Of a stretch of 64,000 nucleotides of DNA, positions 26,543-37,641 are shown piece after piece. Both the position numbers and the translations under genes were made by a program. Origin of the DNA: Chamaea fasciata (Eukaryota; Chordata; Aves; Passeriformes; Sylviidae); the NCBI GenBank assembly GCA_029207755.1, contig JARCOQ010000004.1, forward strand, positions 41,162,305-41,226,304, given 5' to 3'. Every line of letters starts with the position of its first letter. Position 1 is the stretch's first letter. The notes under the pieces are model-generated. The model did no database searches and was not told the DNA's origin. It saw only the letters and a program-made list of their open reading frames with translations.

Positions 26543-26979
26543 AGTTTCAGCCGCAGTTTACAGGGCTAATGCAACTCACAGGACTCTGGGTCTCAAGTGA
26601 GCATTAGCAATATCAATAGGAGACAGCTGTGAGAGCAGCTAGCAGCAAACTTCTCTTTGAAAAGACAAGGAACAAGGAACCTCAATTACACTTACCACGT
26701 ATTTGATCATCTCTGTCTCGTGTAAGATTCTCCTGCATTGCTGGGGTATTTCTGAACAGAAAAGGAAAAAAAAATGCAAACTTGACCCTAATGATTTTTT
26801 ATGCTTTTAATACTAAGAATTGGGCTTTGTGCTGCAGCAGTGAAACAGCTTTGTTCAGAGTAATTTCTGATGACTTCCCTGTGAAGCACTAGGTGTATTT
26901 TAACATGCTAGAAATTAAATTCTTATCTTCCTTGATTTTAAATTCTGATCCTCCTTGAACTTAGGTGTCCTGAATAATC

Positions 26980-26995
26980 TTTTTTTTTTTTTTTT
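26980..26995 (+). repeat. Poly-T run (T16)
   Basis: Sixteen uninterrupted T residues. It may be a minus-strand poly(A) remnant, but no retroposed body was recognised alongside. Confidence 0.9.
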
Positions 26996-29033
26996 GACCC
27001 TTTGAAGATTGGTAAGGATGCTTAGGCAATTTTTAAACTTGTTTTTCCCTCAGCAGTGCCAGTTTGTCCTAATTGTACTAACTAAATGCTTTTTTTTCCC
27101 CATCCATGCTTATTCTTAGAAATTATAGAACACCTTATGTTCTGTATTAGTGTCTCTGTTTTTCAACAGCCTTTAAGAGATTTACTTAACTTTTTTTTCA
27201 ATTTCAGTATTATGTGGTATATTATGTCTTCTGTCACTAGCATTCCTTTTTTCCTATCTATTCTTTAGATTTGAATCAGGATGATGAAGGCTGAATTATT
27301 CTGAAGGGGGTTATTTGACAATAGATGCCATTAATCATATTTTTATTTTCCCGTGCAGTATAAATCTTGCCTCTTGTTGCAACTACAGAGGCTGTGTCAT
27401 TATTCCCAATACCTTGTTTGAGAGCCAGACCACTTCATTTTTCTGAAGTCAGTTTTCTAGTAGACTGGAGTTTTTTGGAATGTAACTGCCATGTTGTAGC
27501 ATCTTATTCTTATAAAACAGACAGCTACTATTTTACTGTTATACAACTGATATTTACATATGGTAACTGTAGTAATTTACAACATGGTGGTACTTCCCCA
27601 CTAGTGTGAGATTGTGACTTATTAACTTAAGTGGTGATTCTCTTTGCAACAAGCCCTATATAACAGATACACAGGAATGGGAATGTCTCTCAGGAACATT
27701 TTTTGTATCAATTAAATTGTTCCCACTCAGTGCACATTTCTCTGCCTCTTTCACATGATGAGAAAACCTAGTCAAGGCATGAAAAGGAAGGGATCAGGTC
27801 TTCAGGATGTCTCAAAAGTAAAAGAATATTCAGAGTTTTAACCTGAAATTAACCCACCTTTGCAGTACCTGCTGAGAAAATTAGTGCTGGTATTCTAACT
27901 ACAAAAAAAGGCTTTAATTCAGTCTGTTGGGTTGAGCTTGACTGACTACCAGGTACCCACCAAGTAATTCATTGCTCTCTCTTCAACAGTTCAGGCAGAG
28001 ATAATGCAATGCAAATTTCATGGTTTAAGGTAGCCACATACATCCTTGTATTTCTGTATCTTTGTTGCTCTGTTGGTAAGCTGTTCCTCTGTACTTCTAC
28101 TGCTTCTGGAGTTACATTGTAAACCAGACAAAAACATTCTGGATTGAAAATGATCTTGCAATGATAAACTTATACTTCTTCTACTGCATATTGTCTCGAA
28201 AATATTTTTTCATGATGATGTAACAGTAATTTCAAACAAATTTTCCTGAAGCGGATGAAGTCTCAACACATTGGCAACATTTCCACTTCAAAACAAACAT
28301 GCTAAGCACATTTATTCTGATTTGTTGTAAAGTTTACATTGATTTTCTGTTAGAGTGTTTTGATAATACCGCTTAGCAGAAAAAATGCTTTGTAGTCCTG
28401 GACATCCATGCTTTCAGTGGCCTTGGATTGTTATGTTGTGTGAAGGAGTCTGCTGATCACACCATTTTGATAAATGCAACCTCTCAATTTGAGTTGTAAT
28501 TTTACGATTTTTGAATCAAGTTACTCCTGTTATGGAATCTTATGACAAAGTTCCTACTGGAGACTTGTTATTACTTTGAAAATATGGATGACGTTATTTG
28601 GTTTAGCCTCTAAACTTTGTACTTTGTTTTTCCTCTGGGTCTTCAGGGATGAGGGAGAGGCAGTTTTCCTGAATTTCACCACATAAAGAAGAAAATAGTA
28701 GGAATAATGTCATGACCATGATTTGGTACTGGTAACAAAACTAGGGATTGGCAGGTTTTTGAGAGAACTATTGAAAACCAGGATTTTGAAGGTACAGGAG
28801 GTGCTCTGGTTCCACAGATATCTACTAGAAAATAACTAAGTAGATGATTAATGTCTTGAAATGTATGAGGCATGATCTAATCAGGAGAAAATTTCTTGAA
28901 GAGAATCTGTACTAATGAGAGGAAAAACAAACTTCAGAAAATCAAAAAAATGGAAATTATGAAGAGTTAATATCTTTTGAGTGTTGAATAGTTGAAATCT
29001 TTCTGTTTCACCAGGAAAACAAGTTGTGAGACC

Positions 29034-29596
29034 TGTAGAATAAGGATTAAAGATTTATAAGAATTAAAGATTTAAGAATAATGACCTTGATAGTATAGGG
29101 TTAAAATAATTTCTAGGGTAGCCAGGCTGGGAGGGAGGCAAACACCTGTGTGACTGCAGCTAGGATGTTATGCTCATGCTATTGTTTCAGCTAAATCAAG
29201 TATAGCTTTGCCAAGGTAACAAATCAAAGGGGGAGGGCAGGGGATAAGTATGATTCTATGTAGGCCTTAAGATTAGATGTTCTCTACTTAGGACAGATGA
29301 AACTGTAGCGAATCATAGACAACATGATTGTCAATTGTCTGATAATCAAATATGACTATTATCCTATACCAGAATCGTGAGAATTGATTGTCACAAATTC
29401 ATACTCGGGTAAAATCAATGGAACAATGGGATTTAATAATTAACATGTACACTTACGTAACAACAAAGTATAAAGCCTTGTCTGTTCAGATTTTCGGGGA
29501 GCCAAGATTTGGGTCTCAGACCCCTGGCTCCGAGAGCTCTCAATAAAGCACTGGCATAATCATCTCCCGTGATTATGTGTTTTTCCGATGCTAACA
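29034..29596 (+). mobile_element. LTR of an endogenous retrovirus, plus orientation (about 563 bp)
   Basis: The likely limits are TGTAGAATAAGG at the left and GATGCTAACA at the right. A TATA box (TATAAAG, 29469-29475) is followed 67 bp later by AATAAA (29542-29547), with a compact GC-richer R region between them and a short U5. That layout resembles gammaretrovirus-like (class I) LTRs. The far U3 holds a 12-bp direct repeat (29046-29057 and 29063-29074). No convincing target-site duplication is found: only ACC is shared by the two flanks. The boundaries are therefore less certain than for the other LTRs. What follows at 29597 is not a recognisable tRNA primer site, so this is probably solo. 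Confidence 0.78.
29453..29475 (+). promoter_or_regulatory. LTR core promoter: TTACGTAA plus TATA box
   Basis: A perfect palindrome TTACGTAA (29453-29460) lies 8 bp upstream of TATAAAG (29469-29475). TTACGTAA is the established target of PAR-bZIP/NFIL3-type factors and is close to C/EBP sites. Binding is inferred from the motif only. Confidence 0.55.
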
Positions 29597-30309
29597 ACCT
29601 GGTGAGTAGAGTCTTGTGAAAAATAAGTCAAAGCGTAGAGTTGTTGGGAGAATAATATGCTGCATAAAATTAAGTTAAATACCCAACACAAAATCTCTGT
29701 TTAAAGGTACATTGGAAACATAGAGACATTTGTGAATGCCTCAGGACATCTTTCTGAAACTGAAGCTCAAAAGTAACACCAACAATGGAAACGCATAGGT
29801 TCATAGATGAGTTTAGGGAATGGTACATATATATGTGTATAAAAGCAAGAAAGTTAGGTATAATTAGACTTAAAAGGAAGTAAATATTAATATAAATATT
29901 GTTTTCAAAGAAGCAAAAAACTCCAAGAAATCGCTGTAGGAAGAGGTAAAAGGAAATCAGAGGAAATTTAGGTGACTAAAAGCAAAGAAGAGCAAATTCT
30001 TGTTGATTCAAACACACAAGAATAATAGATATCTTGCTTTAAATTGTTTCACAAAAATGGAAAATATTTAAGTATATTGAAATAATGATGAAGAAAGAGA
30101 TGTGTCTGTTCAGAGTAGGGGATTTTAGGTTTATGAACTTGTAGAGAAGTCAAAGGTGGTCCACTGGTGCCCTATGATGAAATACCTGTTACGCTACTGG
30201 AATAAGAAAGAGGCACTTCTTCAGAATCTACAAGACCAGAAGCAATAACTGAAAAGACTGAAGTAGCAATTTTTGGATATCTAGAAAACCTTAACAACCT
30301 TTTCAACCT

Positions 30310-30427
30310 TAAAAAACCCCCCCAAAACAAACAACCCCCCCCCTCCCCAAATACAAAAAAAACCCCAAAACAAACAAACCCCACCAAAAACCACAAAAAA
30401 CCCAAACAAAAAAAACACACAAAAAAT
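30310..30427 (+). repeat. Guanine-free A/C-rich low-complexity tract
   Basis: For nearly 120 bp the plus strand is made of A and C with only a few T and no G. It includes several C runs of 4 to 10 separated by A runs. The minus strand is correspondingly G/T with multiple G-runs. The apparent 106-codon minus-strand frame here (30172-30492) is rich in Phe, Gly, Val and Trp because of this composition and is not a gene. Confidence 0.85.
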
Positions 30428-33400
30428 TCCACAGATGTGTTGCCATAAAAGGATTCTCTCAAACCCTTCTTTGCCAAGGCAGGAGGCTTCACAAATAAAT
30501 AGAAAGACTAGTTTTGATTGGTTTTAAATATGGTAAGGGAAAACAAAGTTTGGCCTGGAAATGCAATATAAAGAAAAAATCTTTTTAGGGAATGAACAAG
30601 CTTTATTTGAATTGTGGTTAGGTGAATTTCAAGTATGGACATAATTCCTTTTAAAACCTGATGACTGAATTACAATTATGGTTTTATCAAATTTTTATAG
30701 ATGATGCAAGGGAAACACAGTTGCAACATTTTGAAGGTAAATATTAGAAATGCAAGTTCTTGACACAGAAGCATGGCTAACTAAATTCTGTAGATACTTT
30801 TCCAAAGAATAAGAATCAAATGCAAAAAATACTATATGGGCATCTTTCTTGTTTTTTTTCTAAATAAAAATAAACTGTTTTGTCTCTCCAAACACTTTTA
30901 TACTCGTATGACCAATGAATGGTAGTGATAGGGATCATAAAACCTTGCATATTCTACACAACTTTTTCCTTTTCCTGTAGCAGATCATATTCTCAAGGTA
31001 GGCCTCATGTGAAGAAAAATAAGAGATTAAAAGAAGTGGGGCATCCAAGGGGAATATTTACTCAATCTCCATTTTTCATGGCTTAAGTTATGTCTTTTTT
31101 CCCTATCAACTGAAATTTAAATGCATTGTCTCATTTAACGATCTGTTAGATAGTGCTGTTCCTTCTTGCACCAAATTAGGTTTTATGCATTTACTTTGGT
31201 ATTTTTTTACAGTAATTTACAAAGTAAAAGTAAAGTTACAAAGTAAAATAACTGTGGCTTACAATTATTTTTGTAAACCAGTATTGATTTTTTCTGCATT
31301 GTCTCTGTTTAATGTCTCATTTCACTATTCATTTTACTTTTAAATTTAATGTAACCAAGGAGTTCTGTAACCATAATCCATAGCCAAACTTTGGAAATTA
31401 TTCCAGGTAATTACTTCTGGAAAACAGAATCTTTGATAGGTTTTTTCAACACTACAGAAAACAAATTAGAAAGAGGGGAGTCTCTGTTTCAGTTACCATG
31501 GTTTTAGCTTTTAAATAAAGTGATTTGGTATTAAATAGTATTCATCATAAACAAGAAAATACACTTAAAGAGAACATCTTGCATATGTTCATTGATATTT
31601 ATTGGGCCATTATGTTTTATTTCCTAGCTGACAGCTTTTTTCTTGTCTCTTTAATCCCAAGCTGTATATTCATCTGAGTCATGGATTTCTGCTGCATCTC
31701 TCCCTTTCACCATGTCCCAATCAAGACCTTTTAGTTCAGCAACTGAAGTAAATTCAGATTTTCTTTTTTATGATATGTACAGTCACTGATAGTTAACTCT
31801 GTTCTTTCTCACTTGTGTCTGAACCGCACTCAAAGCTTTCACAGTTTTGAAAGCATTAGGAAACACTAAATAACTGCTGGACTTCTGTGCTTTCCTGGGA
31901 GCCCTCTGTATCAAATCCCTGGGCAATGACAGAGCTAAGTCATAAAAGTCATATTCTTCAGGCAGATAATATTTATGTACTCCTCTGCACCAAAAAGGCA
32001 CATATTCTTTTGTGTAGAAGTACTTTCAAACATACCATATCACAATTAAAGTCTTACCATCTTTAGGAAACAGTCATACAAATACTTATGTATTAATATA
32101 TCCATACCATGTACAACAATCTTACTCTATTGTCCAAGTAGATCCTGTGACATTTCTGGCCACAGCTGTAAAATACTTTTCATTACTAATTTTTTAGAAA
32201 TTTTTTCAAGGAAATCTTAGTGCTAAAGAAAACTCCCCAGAGCAAGATCGGAGGATAAATGTGGCGAGAAGATTAATCGGACTAATTAAACCAAACCAAG
32301 AAAACTGAACATTCCACAAAACAGAGGAAAAAATAAAAGGTCTTTTACTGAGTAATGTAATAAATTGCCTAGAAGAGAGTGTGCTGTAAGGCCAGCAGAG
32401 GTGACCATCAGAAATGTATCTGTCTCCCAACTATTGATGGTGTTCACAAATTGATGAATGTGCTCTTATAGTTGGAGCAGGTTGGTTCCTGGAGGCAGGC
32501 ACAAGCCCCCAGCAATCTAGTTACTGCAGAGGTAAAACCACTTGTGTTGTTAAATGAGTGCACCATGGTTATAACAAATACAGTAAGAGGTAATTGCAAG
32601 CCATAAAGTAAGATAGAAATAAAATTTAAAATAACAGTAAATACTAGCCGTTTAATAAAATTAATAGTCATAATAACTTTTATAACTTAGACACATAATT
32701 TATGAGAAAATATAAAAAATATCTATATTAGACTTGCAGCTAAACAATAATGTGGTCTCATTGCCAAATGCCACTTCTTTATCTCTGGTTTCTACATGTT
32801 TTACTTGTACTTCAGTTTTTAAAAGTACTCCATTGTTCTGTAGGCTTGCTGGATAATTTCATTTAAAGCTCTCAACTATCTGTCTTTTGAGGATAAGTCC
32901 TGGTGCTGCAACAAGTAACACTTTCTTACTTTACTCTTTTAATATCTGGCATATAAGCTAATGTTGACAATTTTGCTGCTTTCTATCATGCAAATAATAG
33001 GAATGCCACAGAGACGATGAAGGGGATAGAAGTAAATAAAATGATAAATTTTATCACATTTAGACCCAGATATTACCATTTTCCATGACTCGTTTTTGGA
33101 GCTTACAGTAAATTTAAAATCAAAATGCAAGTAGTATTTGTTTACGCTGTAGTTATATGAAGGGATAACAGAAAGTATTTGGAGACCCATGAACACAAAA
33201 CACATACAGAATAATAATTCCAGTTAAATGAGTCGGTTATGACACCTTTACCATTTGGTAATCTTTATGTGTATGCTTCACTTTATTAAATTTATCTAAG
33301 GGTTATGTTAGCAAAATTGCTTACAAAGTAGATAGCATTCCATATAAACACCTCCATACAGACAGCCTTTACAGCGATCCTCTGGCAGAAACTCTTTGGT

Positions 33401-34992
33401 GTGTAAACAGTCTGTGAGCTGAACAGAACACAATATATCCAAAAAAAAATCTCTTTCAAATTAATGAGCTTTTATCTACTTTTTACTTTGTCTCATGTAC
33501 TTTGTGGCAGCTTATGATTTTTGGAAATGTAGATATGTACTCTATGTAGGTAGAACACATGCATGCTTTAGATTACTGGCAAATTTTTAAGCCAGTGACC
33601 TATGTATTCCATATGCAACACTAAGTATTCTATTTTTTTTTCCATACACTATTTGATCTAATAATCATCTAGTATCTTTTCCATAAAAAGCCAAAAAACC
33701 CAGAACATTGCTTAATTTTAAATAGTCCAGGAAAAGAAATGTGAAAAATGTGTATGCTGTTGAAAACTACACTGCAGTTTTATAAGCAGCAAAAATATCT
33801 GTAATTAGTACAGTATTTATGTCTGGAAATAGAACACAAACTTTTCCAGACAACACTAGAATGATAATATAAAAGCAAATATTTACCTGAAAGACTTCAG
33901 GTACAGAATATGTGACAGAAATAAAGAACCCTACACTGATGGTAGATATTTACACTGATGTAATATTTCCATGTCTTACCTCAAAAAATATTTTGTCTCA
34001 TCAAGATGAGACAACTACCAAAAAATCTCCATTTTGATATTGACTGTGACCTTCATTGTGGTCAGACTTTGAAAGAAAGGTATTATTTTGCACCTTAAAG
34101 TGAATAATCAAAGTCATGTGAAAAGAAAACTTTAAACTTGCTGTTTATTTTCAAATGGAAAGGGTACTGGATATGTACTACACGCCTTTTGCATGTGTTG
34201 CACACACAAAGTATCTCCAAGCAGTAAATTGTGTGCAGATGCCTCTAATTTTGATGTATGCAGATGGACTCTAGAAGAGGCTGCAACGGAAGAAATGGAA
34301 CTTCCAAAATGGAGACAAATGGGAAGCAGCCATTTCTTCTCTTTAGGTGTTTTTGTTGTTCATGAGTCATTTTTAATTGTTCCAATTTTTCTGACTGTTT
34401 CTTTTCCTAAATCGAATATTGACAGCAACAAGGAATTTGGAAAAAAAAAAAAATTAAAAATTGGCAGCTGTAGCGTGGGTGAAATTCTCTGGTTGGATAA
34501 TTTCACTGACACCTGGAGAGTAATGCTAGGGGACCACTTGATGATATATGTCTTACACGTGATTTCATTGCTGTCACAGTTGTGCTAAAATTTGCTTTTA
34601 TTAGTAGAACATTGAACTTCTTGCAGGCCTCAAAGGATACAGATAGCATGAAGAATCAAAGGAAATTTTTTTTTCAGGGACTGAGCATGCTGAGATGCTA
34701 GTGATGTCATAAATACACATTAAAAAAAGTAAAGTCTCACTTTAGAAAGACACCTTGACCTATCAAAAGTACTGGAAAAATCAGACAGGAGAACTAAAAT
34801 ACACTAGAGTCAGAAAACAGCATTCTGACTAGGCAGAACCAATGCAAGGAGCACTCTGAACTGAGCACTAAGGAACTGTAGTTAAATTTGGATGCTCTTG
34901 GAATATCTCTGTAAAATTCAACCTCTGCAGTAAGATCTAACTTGAAAACAATGTTGAAAGGGATTTTTGACAAGGCTGAGTCAAAATTAGTT

Positions 34993-35019
34993 AATTTCTA
35001 AAAATTAATTTTAGAAATT
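34993..35019. repeat. Hairpin, 11-bp arms, AT-rich
   Basis: AATTTCTAAAA (34993-35003) and TTTTAGAAATT (35009-35019) are exact reverse complements around the 5-nt loop ATTAA. Confidence 0.9.
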
Positions 35020-36413
35020 CAACGAAAAAAATCCATTCTGACATTGTAGTTTCCATTTCTGTTGTGCCATCATAATTTCTTCAAGAACATATCACATCCT
35101 GGAAAAGGGGAAAAAAATCAGGAACCTGAAAATTAAATAAATGGTTTTCCTGTTTTATGTAATGCACCAAAATAACCAACAGACCAATTCGTACCCTCAA
35201 AAACAGTAGTGCTAATGCTTCAGTATACCCAGTAAGGACAAGCAACATGTAATTCTTTTTGCCTGATAAAGAAAGTTCCTTTATGAAAATGATGGCAGAG
35301 CCTCAGGATTTTGGCAGAGAGTAGTAAGTGAAACTATTTTCCTTCTAACAAGAAAAACAAGTGAATGAGCTTGGTTTCAAAATAAAAACAGTCAGAAAAT
35401 ACATACAATATTAGATATTTTTTCTTCTGATCTGTGTAGTGGCAGTTTGTAGAACAATGTAGTAACCTGTAAATTATTTATTTTTATCAGTGTTAAGAGA
35501 TTTTATGCCTATTCTGACAAATGTGGTTTTAGCCTTAGTAACCACCTTTACTAAAAGCCTAGCACATGAGGATTAGGAGAAAGCAGATGTTAGGAATCTG
35601 AAACCATGAGGATCAGCAAGGAAATGAAAATTCTTTCTTTCTGAGTTCCAGATCATTAACTCCAGAGAGGGAGGAGTATGGTGAGGGGGGAAAGGGCTGA
35701 TGTAACTGATTAAAGAATGGTTTCACTTACTAAAACCAGCATAAAGAACCAGCAAATAAGCATGCAAGTTTTAGCCCTTGATGGTAAATATTGGCAAAAT
35801 TCTAAACAGCAAGCAAATAACAAATTGTTAAACAGAAATTAACTATTGGAAACAACAAGAATAAAGGTCATGACAATAAATGACCAATATTTTAACATAA
35901 GCCCTAACACATCACATAATTTCCTATCACATTTGGGTAAATAGATAAAAAACCATTAAAATTTATCAATTAGAGCAACATCTAGGTCAGGTCTTATGGA
36001 TACATTAATCTTGTAGTTTTACAAAATTGACTGAATTTCAAATGCCATAAATTTAAGATTTCTGTGCAGGGATGAACCTTTTCCTCGTCTTTGTACTAAT
36101 TACCTCAGAGGTCAAATTGTCTTGTTTCCTGGTGCAGCAAAATAATTATCAACCACTGAGACTTTTAGAATTCCAGATAACCAGTTTCTGCTGAGCATTA
36201 AAATGAGCTTTTGTTTCACTTATGTTTCAGAAGAGTGCTATATGGACCTCTATTTGCAGTGGTTTCTAAATAATCCACCACAGAAGAACACCTGTAGCCC
36301 TGAAGTACAGTTTTAGTAAGAGAGGTCTATGTTTCAAGTTTAAAAGGTTTTGATTTTCTTCTTCATAAATACTACCCAAATCCCTGACTTTCCAGAGCAG
36401 TCTAGGAAAGTAT

Positions 36414-36436
36414 TTCTTAACTGCTGCAGTTAAGAA
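36414..36436. repeat. Hairpin, 10-bp arms, 3-nt loop
   Basis: TTCTTAACTG (36414-36423) and CAGTTAAGAA (36427-36436) flank CTG. The GTTAAGAA half recurs immediately downstream (near 36440), so the region also has a short direct repeat. Confidence 0.9.
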
Positions 36437-37349
36437 CTGTTAAGAAAACACTTGGCTGCACTTCAATAACAGGAGCAAATGAGAAAAAGAGAAGAGGTAC
36501 AGCGTATGGACTACGTTTTGGAAATTACTTTCCAAAATATCACTAAAGGTCGTTTGCATAACTTATTCCATCAGAATTGCCTCATCATGCATCGCCAGGA
36601 AGCTTGTGCTAAACTGATTCATGAACTTTTCAGTACTGGAGAACCTTTCACAGAATTTATTTCCTATTCTTTCTCCACAGTTAAGGTTCCTAGTGCTTTA
36701 GAAAAATATTAAAATATTTTCTACAAGACTATTAAAAAAAATCCTTAATGTCCATAGAAACCAAATGAAAAAAAAATTAAATTTATAGGAGAGAAATTTC
36801 TCATTTGCAGTAATGAAAAGAGGTAAAAAATGAACAGATATGAGCAGATATGTCTATGTCACTTTTTTTCTTCCTTGCAGTTTTTCAAATGGTCCTGTGG
36901 GAAAGGAAAATCTTTTTGAAAGAGCCCAGGTTTTAGACATATTTTTATTGGGAAAGAATCATGTAGTTTTATTATATTTGATCTTTGGCCAGTACTTTGG
37001 CATTTTATTTTAATTACAGTCACATAAAATAACTGTGAGCACGCTTAGCTGATTTAGTATATCAGTCCATCATTAAATAAATGAAGTTGTAATTTTACAC
37101 AAAATGTCGAAGGCTGAAATTGTTCAAGTATTTTTAAATTGTCAACACTCTAGCCTGTCTTTTTCAGGCCTTTCCTCTGAGTCTGGTCTCAAATGATGTA
37201 TCTGATTAAACTGGATTGAGAAATGGTCTGGTGAAAGGGCCCTGGCTTAAGTATTGCTATTTCTCACCAGTGATTTCTGGCTCTCTGGTGCTGCTGTCTG
37301 TAGTTCCATTCCGTGTTGGAGGCTAGGAAACTGATGGGATGGAAACAAT

Positions 37350-37641
37350 CCTTCCCTTCCCTTCCCTTCCCTTCCCTTCCCTTCCCTTCCCTTCCCTTCC
37401 CTTCCCTTCCCTTCCCTTCCCTTCCCTTCCCTTCCCTTCCCTTCCCTTCCCTTCCCTTCCCTTCCCTTCCCTTCCCTTCCCTTCCCTTCCCTTCCCTTCC
37501 CTTCCCTTCCCTTCCCTTCCCTTCCCTTCCCTTCCCTTCCCTTCCCTTCCCTTCCCTTCCCTTCCCTTCCCTTCCCTTCCCTTCCCTTCCCTTCCCTTCC
37601 CTTCCCTTCCCTTCCCTTCCCTTCCCTTCCCTTCCCTTCCC
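37350..37641 (+). repeat. (CCCTT)n / (AAGGG)n pentanucleotide array, about 58 units
   Basis: 292 bp keep a perfect period of five (CTTCC/CCCTT on plus, AAGGG on minus) with no interruption. It is all-pyrimidine on one strand and all-purine on the other. Such tracts can form triplex (H-DNA) and, on the G-rich strand, guanine quadruplexes. The long Phe-Pro-Ser-Leu and Glu-Gly-Lys-Gly-Arg open frames on the two strands (up to 158 codons, 37247-37723) follow from the pentamer being read in all frames without stops. They should not be annotated as proteins. The absence of interruptions implies recent expansion or strong array turnover. Confidence 0.98.

Larger units (their letters stand above)
23755..29033. 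other. Non-coding DNA between LTRs
   Basis: No gene recognised. The first 600 bp (to about 24350) is less AT-rich and includes a palindromic kappa-B-like motif at 24018-24032; it may be an old repeat. Beyond that the sequence is AT-rich, with a T16 run at 26980-26995 and a 9-bp-arm hairpin at 26522-26542. Confidence 0.5.
29597..37349. other. AT-rich non-coding DNA
   Basis: No gene recognised. It includes a guanine-poor A/C tract (30310-30427), an 11-bp-arm hairpin (34993-35019) and a 10-bp-arm hairpin (36414-36436). Open frames of up to 131 codons occur (34193-34588 plus), but their translations show no domain and no codon pattern that stands out. Confidence 0.55.

Noticed and set aside
29597..29620. 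Possible tRNA primer-binding site after the LTR (CTGGTGAGTAG)
   Set aside because: It does not match the 3' end of a common primer tRNA and no internal retroviral sequence follows.
30172..30492. 106-codon minus-strand frame rich in Phe, Gly, Val and Trp
   Set aside because: The composition is dictated by the guanine-free A/C tract on the plus strand.
31783..32001. 72-codon minus-strand frame with a fairly protein-like composition
   Set aside because: No family was recognised and no splice sites or conservation evidence support it.
34193..34588. 131-codon plus-strand open frame
   Set aside because: No family resemblance; it contains a lysine run from a poly-A stretch and no exon signals.
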